Part shown: positions 16,081 to 25,266 of the stretch, piece by piece
How positions within the stretch are numbered: the first letter of the stretch is position 1
Layout: each line of letters starts with the position of its first letter
Assembly (NCBI GenBank): GCA_965202845.1
Contig: OZ241856.1
Coordinates: forward strand, 1,178,001 to 1,242,000
Direction: 5' to 3'
DNA from: CBDATA01 sp965202845
Lineage (GTDB): Bacteria; Acidobacteriota; Vicinamibacteria; Marinacidobacterales; Marinacidobacteraceae
DNA length: 64,000 bases
Notes under the pieces: generated by a model
The model's database searches: none
Seen by the model: the letters and a program-made list of their open reading frames with translations, nothing else
What the model was told of the DNA's origin: nothing
Position numbers and translations under genes: made by a program

Positions 16081-18203
16081 ACATCCACCGCTTCGCCCCC
16101 ATCCTGCTCGCTGTCGCGCTCGGTTGCGGCGGCTCGAACAACCCCACCACGGAGTCCATGTCGGAAAACCCTCTCCTCACCGAAAGCGCGCTGTTGCATC
16201 GCCTGCCGCCGTTCGACCGGATCCGGGACGAGCACTACCTCCCGGCGTTCGAGCGGGGCATGGCCGAGGACCTCGCCGAAGCGGAGCGGATCGCCGCGCT
16301 CGACGAGCCGCCCACCTTCGAGAACACGATCACGCCGATGGAGAGCGGTTCGCCGCTGCTGTCCCGGGTCTCGCGGGTGTTCTTCGGCCTTTCGTCGGCG
16401 CACACCAACGACGCCATGAACGCGATCCGGGAGGAGATCTCGCCGAAGCTCGCCGCCCACGCCGACCGCATCCTGCTGAACCCGGACCTGTTCGCACGGG
16501 TCCGGGCCCTCCACGACGCCCGGCATGACAGCGGCCTCGACGCCGAGCAGGTCCGGCTGGTCGAGGAATACCACCGGAACTTCATCCGCGCGGGCGCCAA
16601 TCTCTCCGAGGAGCAGAAGGAGCGGATGCGCGCAATCAACTCCCGCCTCGCCTCGCTCGGCGCTTCCTTCACCCGGAATGTTCTGGATGAAGTGAACGCC
16701 TCGGCGGTGGTGGTGGACACCGAGGCGGAACTTGACGGACTGGACGAAGGCGAAATCGCCGCCGCCGCCGAAGCCGCCAGGGCCCGGGATCTGGAAGGCA
16801 AGTTCGTGATTCCGTTGCTGAACACCAGCGGCCAACCGGCGCTTGCGAGCCTCACCGACCGGGACCTTCGCGAGCGGATCCTGCGCGCCTCGCTCGCCCG
16901 CGGCAGCAGCGGCGGCGAGTATGACAACCGGGAGATCATCACCGAAATCGCCCGACTCCGGGCGGAGCGGGCGGCCCTGCTCGGCTATCCGCATCACGCG
17001 GCGTTCGTTCTGGAGGAGCAGACGGCCGGCACGGTGGAGGCGGTTCACGAGCGGCTGGCGGCGCTCACCCCGGCGGCGGTCCGGAACGCCCGCCGGGAGG
17101 CGGCCGCATTGGAACGGGCAGCCCGCGCCGAGGGAGCGGACATCGAGATCGCCGCCTGGGACTGGCAGTTCTACACCGAGAAGCTGCGCGCCGAGCTCTA
17201 CGACTTCGACGCCGCGGCGCTCCGCCCCTACTTCGAGCTGCACAGCGTGCTGGAAAACGGCGTGTTCCACGCGGCGAACCTGCTTTTCGGGCTGACCTTC
17301 GAGGAGCGGCCGGAGCTGCCGACCTACCAGGAGGACGTGCGGATCTGGGAAGTCTTCGACCACGACGGCTCTTCGCTCGGGCTTTTTCTCGGCGACTTCC
17401 ACGCCCGCCCGTCCAAGCGCGGCGGCGCCTGGATGAACGCCTACGTTCCGCAGTCGGGGCTTTTGGGGACTCGTCCGGTGGTGGCGAACCATCTCAACAT
17501 TCCCGAGCCGCCGGAGGGCGAGCCGACCCTGATGACCTTCGACGAGGTCATCACCCTGTTCCACGAGTTCGGGCACGCCCTGCACGGGCTGTTTTCGGAT
17601 GTGCGCTACCCGACCTTCGCCGGCACTTCGGTTCCCCGCGACTTCGTGGAGTTCCCCTCCCAGGTGAACGAGATGTGGGCGACCTGGCCGGAAGTGCTCC
17701 GCAACTACGCAGTGCACTACCAGACCGGCGAGCCGATCCCCGGCGACCTGCTGGAGCGGGTGCTGGAGAGCCAGACCTTCAACCAGGGGTTCGCCACCAC
17801 CGAATACCTGGCCGCCACCCTGCTGGACCTGGCGTGGCACGAACGGGCGGTCTCCGAAATCCCGACCGCCGAGCAGGCGATCGCCTTCGAGGAGAACGCG
17901 CTGGAAGCCGCCGGAGTCGCGTTTCCGCCGACGCCTCCCCGCTACCGCAGCACGTACTTCTCCCACATCTGGGGAAGCGGCTATTCCGCCGGGTACTACT
18001 CGTACATCTGGAGCGAGGTGCTGGACGCCGACAGCGTGGAGTGGTTCCGCGAGAACGGCGGCCCCACCCGCGAAAACGGGGACCACTTCCGGGCGACCCT
18101 GCTCTCCAGGGGCGGATCGGTGGATGCGATGGAGCTGTTCCGCGCCTTCCGCGGCCGCGACGCCGACATCGCCCCGCTGCTGAAGCGCCGGGGACTGGAG
18201 TAG
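16077..18203 (+). CDS. M3 family metallopeptidase (dipeptidyl carboxypeptidase/oligopeptidase A-like)
   Basis: A 708-residue zinc oligopeptidase. A short hydrophobic leader with LGCGG suggests export as a lipoprotein, unlike cytoplasmic oligopeptidase A. The large helical N-terminal region is followed by the catalytic motif HEFGHALH (about residue 499), and a downstream glutamate motif in FVEFPSQVNEMW. The C-terminal SHIWGSGYSAGYYSY is also typical. The M3 family cleaves short peptides. The ATG overlaps the preceding sulfatase-like gene by ATGA, so the two are translationally coupled. Dcp-type exopeptidase activity in the periplasm is the best guess. Confidence 0.9.
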   Translation: MNIHRFAPILLAVALGCGGSNNPTTESMSENPLLTESALLHRLPPFDRIRDEHYLPAFERGMAEDLAEAERIAALDEPPTFENTITPMESGSPLLSRVSRVFFGLSSAHTNDAMNAIREEISPKLAAHADRILLNPDLFARVRALHDARHDSGLDAEQVRLVEEYHRNFIRAGANLSEEQKERMRAINSRLASLGASFTRNVLDEVNASAVVVDTEAELDGLDEGEIAAAAEAARARDLEGKFVIPLLNTSGQPALASLTDRDLRERILRASLARGSSGGEYDNREIITEIARLRAERAALLGYPHHAAFVLEEQTAGTVEAVHERLAALTPAAVRNARREAAALERAARAEGADIEIAAWDWQFYTEKLRAELYDFDAAALRPYFELHSVLENGVFHAANLLFGLTFEERPELPTYQEDVRIWEVFDHDGSSLGLFLGDFHARPSKRGGAWMNAYVPQSGLLGTRPVVANHLNIPEPPEGEPTLMTFDEVITLFHEFGHALHGLFSDVRYPTFAGTSVPRDFVEFPSQVNEMWATWPEVLRNYAVHYQTGEPIPGDLLERVLESQTFNQGFATTEYLAATLLDLAWHERAVSEIPTAEQAIAFEENALEAAGVAFPPTPPRYRSTYFSHIWGSGYSAGYYSYIWSEVLDADSVEWFRENGGPTRENGDHFRATLLSRGGSVDAMELFRAFRGRDADIAPLLKRRGLE

Positions 18204-18214
18204 TCGTACGATTC

Positions 18215-19947
18215 ATGCACGCCCAACCGATAGAATTCCTGAAGCTGCTGAAAGGCGAGCTTCAGTACGTTGTGCCGCGCTGGCAGCGTCGCTATTGCTG
18301 GCGGCATACGGAAATCGAACGGCTGGTCGAGGACCTGCTGGCGATTGCTGACGCAGGTCCGGAAGCCGTACACTACGCAGGCAATCTCCTGACGTTCGAG
18401 GAAACGGGCGCCGCCGGTGTGCTCAGCACGATCCGCGTCGTCGATGGCCAGCAGCGGCTCACCACGGTAAGCATTCTGATCGAATGTATCGCTCAAAAAC
18501 TCGGTGAGAATGGGCAATGTGGCGATTGGACTCCGAGGATTCTTCGCAATCGTCTTGTCAACCCTGATTGGGAGGATTACAAACGCATCAAGATTCGACT
18601 CCAGGACGGCGATGATGCGGAATACCGTAGCGGCATGGAAGGAAGAAATCCTTCCGGAACCGGAGCCGTCGTCCAAGCATGGAAGAAAGTGCGAAGCATG
18701 GTGGAGCGTACTGACACAACCCGCCTGCTACGGGGACTCGAGCGGCTCCGGGTAGTCAGCATCGGCCTTGACCACACCGACGATCCGCAGCAGGTTTTCG
18801 AGAGTCTGAACGCCACCGGACGCCCGCTCACCGAGAGTGAAAAGGTCAAGAACTGGCTGTTGATGGGTCTCCCGGAGGAGAAGCAACAGCAGCTCCACGA
18901 TGGTCATTGGCGCACAATCGTAGAGGCGCTTGGCGCCGAACACACGACCGAACCCATAGACCATTTTCTCCGGGATGTGATGCGCTGGCGGACTGGAGAA
19001 ATGCGCGGCGGCGACAAGACCTACGAACAGCTTCGGCGCTGGGCGCTGAAAGAGAAGCAAGAAGATCGTCCGGCGCTTCTGGCCGATTTGGCCCGACTCG
19101 CCAAACTCTATGGAATTCTGACCGGGCCACAAAAACACTCCCAAAAGAAAGTGGAAAGGGAAATCCGGCATCTTCGGTATCTCGGCCTGAATGTCCACCG
19201 TCCGTTGAGCTTGCGAATCCTTCACGATGCGAAAACAAATGCATCGGGGATATCCAGCCAGGAATTAGCGAAAATCTTCGCGGGAATCGGAACCTGGATC
19301 ACGCGCCTCTGGCTGGCGGACCGACCGACGACGGGCATGAACAAGGCTGCCGCCGAGCTCGCGCACAGCGAAGGACTGGGCGTCGGAGAGGACCCCGTGG
19401 AGCACTGGTTGCATCGAATCCGCCGACTCCGCAATCAGCATACCGGCGTTCCGAACGACGAAGAGGTTCGGGAAGGCGTTCGCACGCGGAACGCCTACGG
19501 AGGCGGCGCCAACAGGCCCGCCTTCGCTGTTCTGTGCGCATTGATGGACGCGCAAAACCTGGGTGACGAAATGCTGGATCGCGATCCACTCCAGATTGAA
19601 CACGTGATGCCGCAGAAGTTGACGGAAACATGGAGGCATGATCTCGGTGAAAATGCGGATGAAGTCCATGCGCAACTTCGCAACCGGCTCGCGAATCTGA
19701 CTCTGATCGGAGAAGGCGAAAATCCCGGCTTGGGAGCAAGACCGTTTTCGGACAAAAAGAAGGTTTACAAAGAGAGTTCCATCAAGATGACGCAGCAGCT
19801 CGCAAATGAAGAAAAATGGGACGAAGCGACAATCTTGCGACGCGCGGATTCTCTAGCCGACCAGGCGCTTGCGCTGTGGCCCTGGACCGACCAACGAACT
19901 CCGCCCGCCGAGAAGCAGGACGCTTCCGGATTCCGATGGAAAATTGA
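18215..19947 (+). pseudogene. DUF262/DUF1524 (GmrSD-like) protein, 5' part, interrupted by IS
   Basis: This is the first 577 codons of a GmrSD-type gene. The DUF262 domain shows the DGQQRLTTV motif (about residue 75), and the DUF1524 HNH-type nuclease region shows IEHVMPQKL then N-RLANLTLIG (about 455-500). Such proteins act in type IV restriction of modified phage DNA or in related defence. Starting at ATG 18215, the frame is cut at 19947 by the ISL3-family element, then runs on as nonsense through the element to a stop at 21193. Removing the element and one target copy restores one 827-residue reading frame with the part at 21424-22174. Base composition is clearly less GC-rich than the flanks, consistent with transfer. 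Confidence 0.87.
19940..19947. repeat. Left target-site duplication AAAATTGA
   Basis: This 8-bp copy of aaaattga is immediately outside the left IS end. An identical copy lies at 21416-21423. Eight bases is the usual ISL3-family duplication length. Confidence 0.92.
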
Positions 19948-19954
19948 GGCTCTT

Positions 19955-21196
19955 TCAAATACCGAGTGGGTACGCGACATGAGGGTTGAGCTTGGAGAAG
20001 TCCAGTTTTCCGGCGATGAGGAAGAACACGGTGCGGATGGTCTGGAAGGTTCCGTAGCCTCTGGCTTTCCGCTTGGCCGCCTGAAACAGGCCGTTGAGCG
20101 CCTCGATGAAGCCGTTGGTCTGGCGGGTTCGGGCCCACGCGACGATGCCCTCGAGATGTTTGCGGATCATCCGCGCGACGGCTTTCATGGGTTCGACCTT
20201 GGAGCGGTTCACGTTGGCGCACCACTGCCGGAGCATGGCTCTGACGACGTTGACCTGCTTGCGGTTGAGGATGTTCCGGAGTTGCTCGCGGTACATCCAG
20301 GCTCGGGCGGTGCGCTTTCCGGGGGCCTGCGCGATGAGAGCGTTGAGTTGGGCGCGCTGTTCGGGGCCGAGTCGTTCGGGATTTTTGAGGAGCGCCCAGC
20401 GCATGCCCTTGAGTTGGGGGTTGGCGCGCTGCTCGATGCGCCGGGTCTGGTCGAGGGCCTTGGATGCGTGAGCGATGACGTGGAATTTGTCGAAGGTGAT
20501 CTGGGCGTTGGGGAGATGCTCTGCGACGCCCTTCATGTAGGCGGGGGACATGTCGATGGAGGCGACTTCGACGGCTTCGGGGTCTCCGCCGTGGGCTTCG
20601 AGGCTTCGGGCGAATCGGTCGACGGAGTCGGCGGCGCGGCCTTCTCCGACGAAGATGACCCGGCGTTTTCGGGCGTCTGCGACGACGGTGACGTAGTTGT
20701 GGCCGCGCGCGCGGGAGGTTTCGTCGATGGCGACGGCGCGGACGTCGGCTTGGTCGTCGGTTTCGGTGGCGAGTTCCACATAGCGGTTGGAGATGGCCTG
20801 GGTTTGGTGCTGGGAGAGTCCGGCGAGCCGTGCGACGGCGGCGAAGGTCATGTCCTGGCACATGGCGAGAATCAAGGCTTCGAAGAGGAGGGAGAACCCG
20901 GAGAGCTTGCCGGCCCAGGGCGGCGAGACCAGCGCGACCTTGCCGTTGGGGAGGCGCACCCGGGGGACGCGCGCCACCAGTTCGCACTCGAATTGGAAGA
21001 AGTTGAGGTGGCGGAAGCGCTTGGTCTTGGTGTCGTGGACCGGATGGAGGCCGTCGTGGTTCTGGTGGGCGAAGCGGGCGCCCCTGCGGAAATCGACGCG
21101 GATGCTCAGCTTTCCTTGGTCCTTGTCGAATTCCACGTTCTCGACGAACCAGGGGTCCGGGATGCCGAGGGCTTGGGCGAAAAGCTCGTGTAGCAC
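19955..21196 (-). CDS. ISL3-family transposase
   Basis: A 413-residue DDE transposase. The three catalytic carboxylates can be placed in AVAIDETS, ASIDMSP and NGFIEALN, the last inside the family signature region NGFIEALNGLFQAAKRKARGY. The N-terminal region carries a helix-turn-helix-like segment around MTFAAVARLAGLS. The GTG start at 21196 is preceded on the minus strand by AAGGAG eight bases away. The stop is seven bases inside the left IS end. The frame is intact, so the protein is probably functional. Confidence 0.95.
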   Translation of the reverse strand: MLHELFAQALGIPDPWFVENVEFDKDQGKLSIRVDFRRGARFAHQNHDGLHPVHDTKTKRFRHLNFFQFECELVARVPRVRLPNGKVALVSPPWAGKLSGFSLLFEALILAMCQDMTFAAVARLAGLSQHQTQAISNRYVELATETDDQADVRAVAIDETSRARGHNYVTVVADARKRRVIFVGEGRAADSVDRFARSLEAHGGDPEAVEVASIDMSPAYMKGVAEHLPNAQITFDKFHVIAHASKALDQTRRIEQRANPQLKGMRWALLKNPERLGPEQRAQLNALIAQAPGKRTARAWMYREQLRNILNRKQVNVVRAMLRQWCANVNRSKVEPMKAVARMIRKHLEGIVAWARTRQTNGFIEALNGLFQAAKRKARGYGTFQTIRTVFFLIAGKLDFSKLNPHVAYPLGI

Positions 21197-21216
21197 TGGA
21201 TGCGCTCCTTTTTTTC

Positions 21217-21297
21217 AGGGTCGAAAGCGGGAAAAGTGTTCCATTGGTGTGTGGCGACGCTGGCTGGGGACGGTTGCGGCTTCCCGCTTTCGACCCT
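21217..21297. repeat. 17-bp perfect inverted repeat inside the IS
   Basis: The arms agggtcgaaagcgggaa (21217-21233) and its exact complement (21281-21297) enclose 47 bases, directly upstream of the transposase start. They could fold in RNA or DNA and limit transposase expression or bind the transposase. Confidence 0.85.
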
Positions 21298-21310
21298 TTT
21301 TCGAGCGTGC

Positions 21311-21381
21311 CCGCCGGATTCCGTGAGTCAAGGGTTCGCTACGCCGTGCAAGCCCGCCCTTGACACCCGGAATCCCGGCGG
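21311..21381. repeat. Second imperfect inverted repeat inside the IS
   Basis: The arms at 21311-21334 and 21357-21381 pair over about 24 bases with two mismatches and one bulge, around a 22-base spacer. It lies between the right IS end and the first hairpin, so any transcript entering from outside would have to pass through both structures before the transposase gene. Confidence 0.8.
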
Positions 21382-21415
21382 TCTCCATTCTACCCACTCA
21401 AATCTCAATTGAGGC

Positions 21416-21423
21416 AAAATTGA
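21416..21423. repeat. Right target-site duplication AAAATTGA
   Basis: An exact second copy of the 8-bp target sequence, adjacent to the right IS end. Joining the flanks with a single copy gives codons AAA-ATT-GAA-GAC, continuing the interrupted DUF262 frame. Confidence 0.92.
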
Positions 21424-22174
21424 AGACGGTCCATGGAATTCCGAAAAAGAAGGAAGCAAGATGGTTCTCAATGTGACCGGTGCGCTCCTGGATCTGAATT
21501 CTGAAAATTTCAAGCATTTGCGCGGCGATGCGATCAGCGCCAACATTCACCCAACAAGCACCTATTCTTCTGGAAGCACAGTTCAGTCCCTGAAAATGTT
21601 CGCCGTCCCAAGACACACTGATTGGGTAATGTATCCGTACGAAAGAAACTATCCGGCCTATGCGAAACGATGCCACAGTCTGGGTGAACGATGCGGAATC
21701 AATCTCCAAGTCGAAATCATTTCGGACCGGGCCGAGATCACCGAAGCCTTCTGGAAACACCTCATGGAAGTTCATGGCGGCGTCCCCGGACAGCAGGCGC
21801 AATGGCGAGGCAGAAGCCAGAAGACGAAACCTTGCAATTCCCATGGAGACCGCGTTGGAATTGGACTCGGCGAAGACCATATTCTGATCTACATTCGTGG
21901 ACGTTCGAAAAATCACGTGACACGAAAAAGAGTTTTCCGTTTTTCACAGATCATGCATGAGGAAATGACGGATCAGTCCATATTGGGAAATTTGGAAAAA
22001 GAGAGCGAAGCTGGCAGGAGTGTTTGGGTCCAGCACGACTGGACACGAGAAGACAGGGACGGTTGGGATGAGGCATGTCGGTGGATTCTGGATCAATATG
22101 AAAGACTGTGGATGATCTCGCGACGCCCCGATCATGGAGATGGGGAAACGTCTGATCCGGATCGAGAGGTTTGA
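21424..22174 (+). pseudogene. DUF262/DUF1524 (GmrSD-like) protein, 3' part
   Basis: The C-terminal 250 residues of the interrupted gene, beginning (in the restored frame) DGPWNSEKEGSKMVLNV. An ATG at 21461 could permit expression of a 237-residue fragment alone. It contains a DUF4268-like C-terminal region with segments such as VPGQQAQW, DRVGIGLGEDHILIYIRG and EMTDQSILGNLE. I cannot assign a catalytic role to it. Composition is strikingly low in GC: 23 of 60 bases at 21901-21960 are G or C. The gene ends just before the convergent DUF2335 gene. Confidence 0.8.
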
Positions 22175-22211
22175 AGTCCTTGATTCAAGGGGCATCAAGG
22201 CACCCGGGAAA

Positions 22212-22583
22212 CTACGTGGGGGGATTGCGATTCCCTATCGCGGTCACGAGCCGGGGAATGGCGGCGACTCCGATACCACCGGCGAGAATCCCCGCCACAG
22301 TCGTATGGCCAATCCAGGCGAGGAAAACAACAGCCACCAGGATGCCAAACCACACGACGACGCCCAGGCTGGTCTCGCGCATTTCGAGCCGGGAAGCGTG
22401 CGCCTCGATCTCATGTCTCGCCGCCTGTTCCGATTCGCCCGTTGCGAAAATCCGCTCGGCGGCGCCGGGGAGCATGCGTTCGTAATGCTCGAAATGGGAC
22501 GGCGGAGGAAGCGGCCCGCTGCGCATGGACAGTCGAGGCGGCGGGAGCCCCATCGATTCCTGAATCGCGCGTTCGTGTTCCAT
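22212..22583 (-). CDS. DUF2335 family membrane protein
   Basis: A 123-residue protein. The N-terminal half carries the family-typical SGPLPPPSHFEHYERMLPGAAERI, followed by a charged helix. Two hydrophobic segments near the C-terminus (about residues 73-90 and 93-112) should span the membrane. The function of DUF2335 is unknown; members are often in mobile or accessory regions. ATG 22583 is the first canonical start after an in-frame stop upstream, with AAGGGG abutting it. It converges on the broken DUF262 gene and lies downstream of the subtilase on the same strand. Confidence 0.72.
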   Translation of the reverse strand: MEHERAIQESMGLPPPRLSMRSGPLPPPSHFEHYERMLPGAAERIFATGESEQAARHEIEAHASRLEMRETSLGVVVWFGILVAVVFLAWIGHTTVAGILAGGIGVAAIPRLVTAIGNRNPPT

Positions 22584-22758
22584 CCCCTTCCAGAGATCCT
22601 GCCCGACGCGCTCCCAGTCCCCCCCTGAGGGCTTCCGTCGCCGAGATTCGCTTCCTCGGTTTCGTCAGGGGAACCATGAGCGGATCCACCCGGAGCCTCG
22701 CCAGTCCCGCAAGAAGGGCCGCCCATCTCCCTCTCATGCCCACGAAACGTAAGGGATT

Positions 22759-25116
22759 TCAGAAGGTCCAGCGCCAGCCGGAGAGCAGCGCGGTCTGCGC
22801 GCCGAGCGCCCGGCGGTGGCCGTACCGGAAGCTCCGCACCGCGCCCAGCCGGAACTCCCCCCGCCCCAGCCGCCGGTTCCACTGCGCGGTCAGATCGATC
22901 TGCCGCGCTCCCGGCGCCAGGTCGGTCCGGAGCGGAAGGTGGTTCACCATCCCCTGCCGGGTGCGGGCTGACGGCACCAGGAGCGTCGCCTGGCCGCTCT
23001 CGACCCGCAGCGGCTGCGACACCGAGAATTCCAGCGAACTCTCGGCCAGCGCGGCGCCGATGTGCGCCGAGAACGCGCTGGTGCGAAGCGGCGCAATGTC
23101 CTGGATGATGCCGCCATGCGCTTCGGGACGCGCCATCCCGTATTCGCCGCTCCCCCCAATCCGCCAGCGGCCCAGCTGCGTCCCGCCGTCCACCCCGACG
23201 AAGCCGGTGGTGGCCGAGAGGCTGCCGAACGCCCCCAGCCCCATGCTGCCGAGCAGCGTCTCCCGCTCCTCGATCCAGCCGGCGCGAAAGCCGACCGGGA
23301 GGCTTCCCGGGCGCCAGCCAAAGGCGGCCCCGGACGCCGGCATCCCGGCGCGCCAGGTTCCGGTGGTGAATGCGGTCGCGGAGAGGCCGCTCCGCCCGAA
23401 GGCGCTGAACTGCACCGCGCCCTCGGCGAGCGCCAGGTGTCCGCTGCCGGTGGCGGTCGGCATCCGCAGGACGTCCGCCCGGAGTCCGGGCGCTTGTGGA
23501 TTGTGGAACGCGGAGCCCGATTCGGTCCCCAGGAAGCTGCGGAGCCGGGCGCCCATCGAGGGGCCGTCGGTGGTGACCGCGAATCCGTCGAGGCGATGCC
23601 AGAAGGGAGCGCCCAGGCCGTCGAGGGACATGATTTCCTTGCCGTCGAGCGTCTCTCGGACGCCGTCGCCGAAGGCCGCTCCCAGCCGCAACCGGGTCGA
23701 CTGGAGGGAGGCGGCGAACCCGGTGGTCTCGATGGGAACGCCGAGCACCCCGACCGGGGAGGTGGCGGCGCCCAGGTCCATCCGGCCGTTGCCGTAGACC
23801 TGCCGGTCGGCGTAGACGCCGGTGTTGTCGGCGGTGGCGAAGAGCCGGGAGACCAGCTCCTCGTTGGAAAGCGAGTCCCGGAAGAGCTGCTTCATCACCG
23901 CGAGTCCCCCGGCGACCATCGGAGCGGCGAAGGAGGTCCCGCCCGCTTTCCCGTAGTCCCGGACTCCGCTCTCCCCGTCCCGGGGGCCGAACCGCGCGAC
24001 CTGGATTTCCTCGCCGGGAGCGGCGATGCAGAAATCGGCGGCGAGACCGCAGCGGTTCGAGAAGAAGGTGATCCGGCCTCCGTTCGGGCTCAGGGCGACC
24101 ACCGCGATGGAGTGCCCCCGAAGCTCCTCGATGCGCGCCATCAGCCCGCTGAGGACATTGGGCGAGACCGCCTCGAGCTGGTCGTCCTCGCAATGCAGAT
24201 CCCCCGTCGCGCAGCCGGCGTGGCTGTTGCCGGCAGCCCACACCAGGATCGTCTTGTCGGGCGCATTCGCCTGCGCCAGGGCCGCGATCGTCTTCGGGAT
24301 GTGAGCGCGCAGGTCCTCCTCGCTGTATGCGTCGATCAGACCGTCAAAACCGAAGCTCAGGTTCAGGATGTCGATCCTCCGTCCCTTCGCGTCGCGCCAG
24401 GCGAGGGCCGGCGAAAAAAGCCCGGCCACATCCGAGTCCGCCTTGGCGAGTTCCTCCAGCGTGACCGGTCCATCCACTTCGTGGACATCGCTGATCGGGG
24501 GGCTGGCCCAGACGGCGAGATCCGCGCCCCACGCGACTCCCAGCGGCGCCTTCGGGTCGTCGACGCGGCCGCCCGCCGCAACGCTCGCCACCGCAGTGCC
24601 GTGGGAAAGCTCTTCCCCGTTTTCGTCGACGGCCCCCTGCAGGAACGCTTCGTGGACCGTCTTGCCGGCGAAGATCGGATGCTCGACATCGATGCCGGAA
24701 TCGATCACCCCGATGGTGACCCCTTCGCCCGGCTTCGCGTCGGAACCCTCCAGCAGGTTCACGTGGGCGTAGGCGAGGTGGGCGTTGATGGATTCGAGAC
24801 CCCACTGCGCCTTGAAATTCGCGTCCGCGGCGTAGTCCGGCGCCCGCTTCGTCGCCATCTCGTTGAACTCGGGGGCGGGGACGCAGCCGTTCGCGGGGGT
24901 CGGGATGCAGACGTCCTCCGGGGCGTCCGGGAGTCCGCGCGGCGGGGGAGGCGGCTCCGGGGGCGCTGGGGGTGGCGCCGGAGGGGGCGCTGGCGCCGGT
25001 GGCGTCGCCGGGGGAGCGGCGACCGGCGTCCCGGAACGCGAGGAGCAACCGCCCAGCGCCATCCCCAGCGTCACCACCGCAGCGAGCAGGGCAAGGACGG
25101 GAATATTCCGCGTCAT
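22759..25116 (-). CDS. Subtilisin-like (S8) serine protease, lipoprotein-like, with C-terminal barrel-like domain
   Basis: A 785-residue exported protease. The signal sequence ends in a lipobox LGGC (Cys24), followed by a long proline/alanine linker (about 33-60). The S8 catalytic triad is complete: Asp139 (GVIDSG), His172 (SHGTAV) and Ser395 (GGTSFAAP), with the oxyanion Asn297 (AAGN). The last 280 or so residues are rich in alternating hydrophobic/polar strands, with glycines, and end in an aromatic residue (WRWTF). This resembles a compact outer-membrane barrel, so the layout resembles autotransporter lipoprotein subtilases such as NalP or SphB1. I chose ATG 25116 over 25197 because only it places the signal peptide at the N-terminus. 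Targets are unknown. Confidence 0.85.
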   Translation of the reverse strand: MTRNIPVLALLAAVVTLGMALGGCSSRSGTPVAAPPATPPAPAPPPAPPPAPPEPPPPPRGLPDAPEDVCIPTPANGCVPAPEFNEMATKRAPDYAADANFKAQWGLESINAHLAYAHVNLLEGSDAKPGEGVTIGVIDSGIDVEHPIFAGKTVHEAFLQGAVDENGEELSHGTAVASVAAGGRVDDPKAPLGVAWGADLAVWASPPISDVHEVDGPVTLEELAKADSDVAGLFSPALAWRDAKGRRIDILNLSFGFDGLIDAYSEEDLRAHIPKTIAALAQANAPDKTILVWAAGNSHAGCATGDLHCEDDQLEAVSPNVLSGLMARIEELRGHSIAVVALSPNGGRITFFSNRCGLAADFCIAAPGEEIQVARFGPRDGESGVRDYGKAGGTSFAAPMVAGGLAVMKQLFRDSLSNEELVSRLFATADNTGVYADRQVYGNGRMDLGAATSPVGVLGVPIETTGFAASLQSTRLRLGAAFGDGVRETLDGKEIMSLDGLGAPFWHRLDGFAVTTDGPSMGARLRSFLGTESGSAFHNPQAPGLRADVLRMPTATGSGHLALAEGAVQFSAFGRSGLSATAFTTGTWRAGMPASGAAFGWRPGSLPVGFRAGWIEERETLLGSMGLGAFGSLSATTGFVGVDGGTQLGRWRIGGSGEYGMARPEAHGGIIQDIAPLRTSAFSAHIGAALAESSLEFSVSQPLRVESGQATLLVPSARTRQGMVNHLPLRTDLAPGARQIDLTAQWNRRLGRGEFRLGAVRSFRYGHRRALGAQTALLSGWRWTF

Positions 25117-25219
25117 GGCGCCTGGAGCATAGCTTCGCAGCGCGGACGCAACCTTTCCGGCGCCTGGATTCCCGATCCACCGGATTCCAATTCCCAATGA
25201 TCATGCCGTTGACTTCCAA

Positions 25220-25248
25220 TTGCCAGGGCGCAAACTTCCAATTATCAT
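25220..25248 (+). promoter_or_regulatory. Sigma-70-type promoter for the DUF4143 ATPase
   Basis: TTGCCA (25220-25225) and TATCAT (25243-25248) are separated by exactly 17 bases, each matching the consensus at five of six positions. Transcription would begin about 12 bases before the ATG at 25267. Three copies of TTCCAATT (25185, 25214, 25236) lie in and upstream of it and may be operator half-sites. Confidence 0.65.
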
Positions 25249-25266
25249 GTCTCTGGATTCCATCTC

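Larger units (their letters stand above)
19948..21415 (-). mobile_element. ISL3-family insertion sequence (1468 bp)
   Basis: A complete element bounded by imperfect terminal inverted repeats. The left end starts ggctctttcaaat and the right end, read inward, starts gcctcaattgag. Positions 17-25 from each end are identical (gagtgggta). It is flanked by the perfect 8-bp duplication AAAATTGA. It contains one intact transposase gene on the minus strand, and two long hairpins lie between the transposase start and the right end. Its insertion splits the DUF262 gene. The perfect target duplication and intact transposase suggest a recent event and a potentially active element. Confidence 0.93.

Noticed and set aside
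16077..16140. Confident lipobox in the M3 peptidase
   Set aside because: The residues before the cysteine (VALG) are an atypical lipobox, so lipoprotein export is mentioned only as likely, not as an assigned feature.
18215..21193. A continuous DUF262-transposon fusion protein of about 990 residues
   Set aside because: After 19947 the frame runs antisense through the transposase and has no domain. It is a by-product of the insertion.
22171..22210. Hairpin ccttga/tcaagg as an intrinsic terminator
   Set aside because: The loop would have one base and no T-run follows.
22134..22628. Plus-strand reading frame opposite the DUF2335 gene
   Set aside because: The minus-strand frame has clear membrane helices and family motif; the plus product does not.
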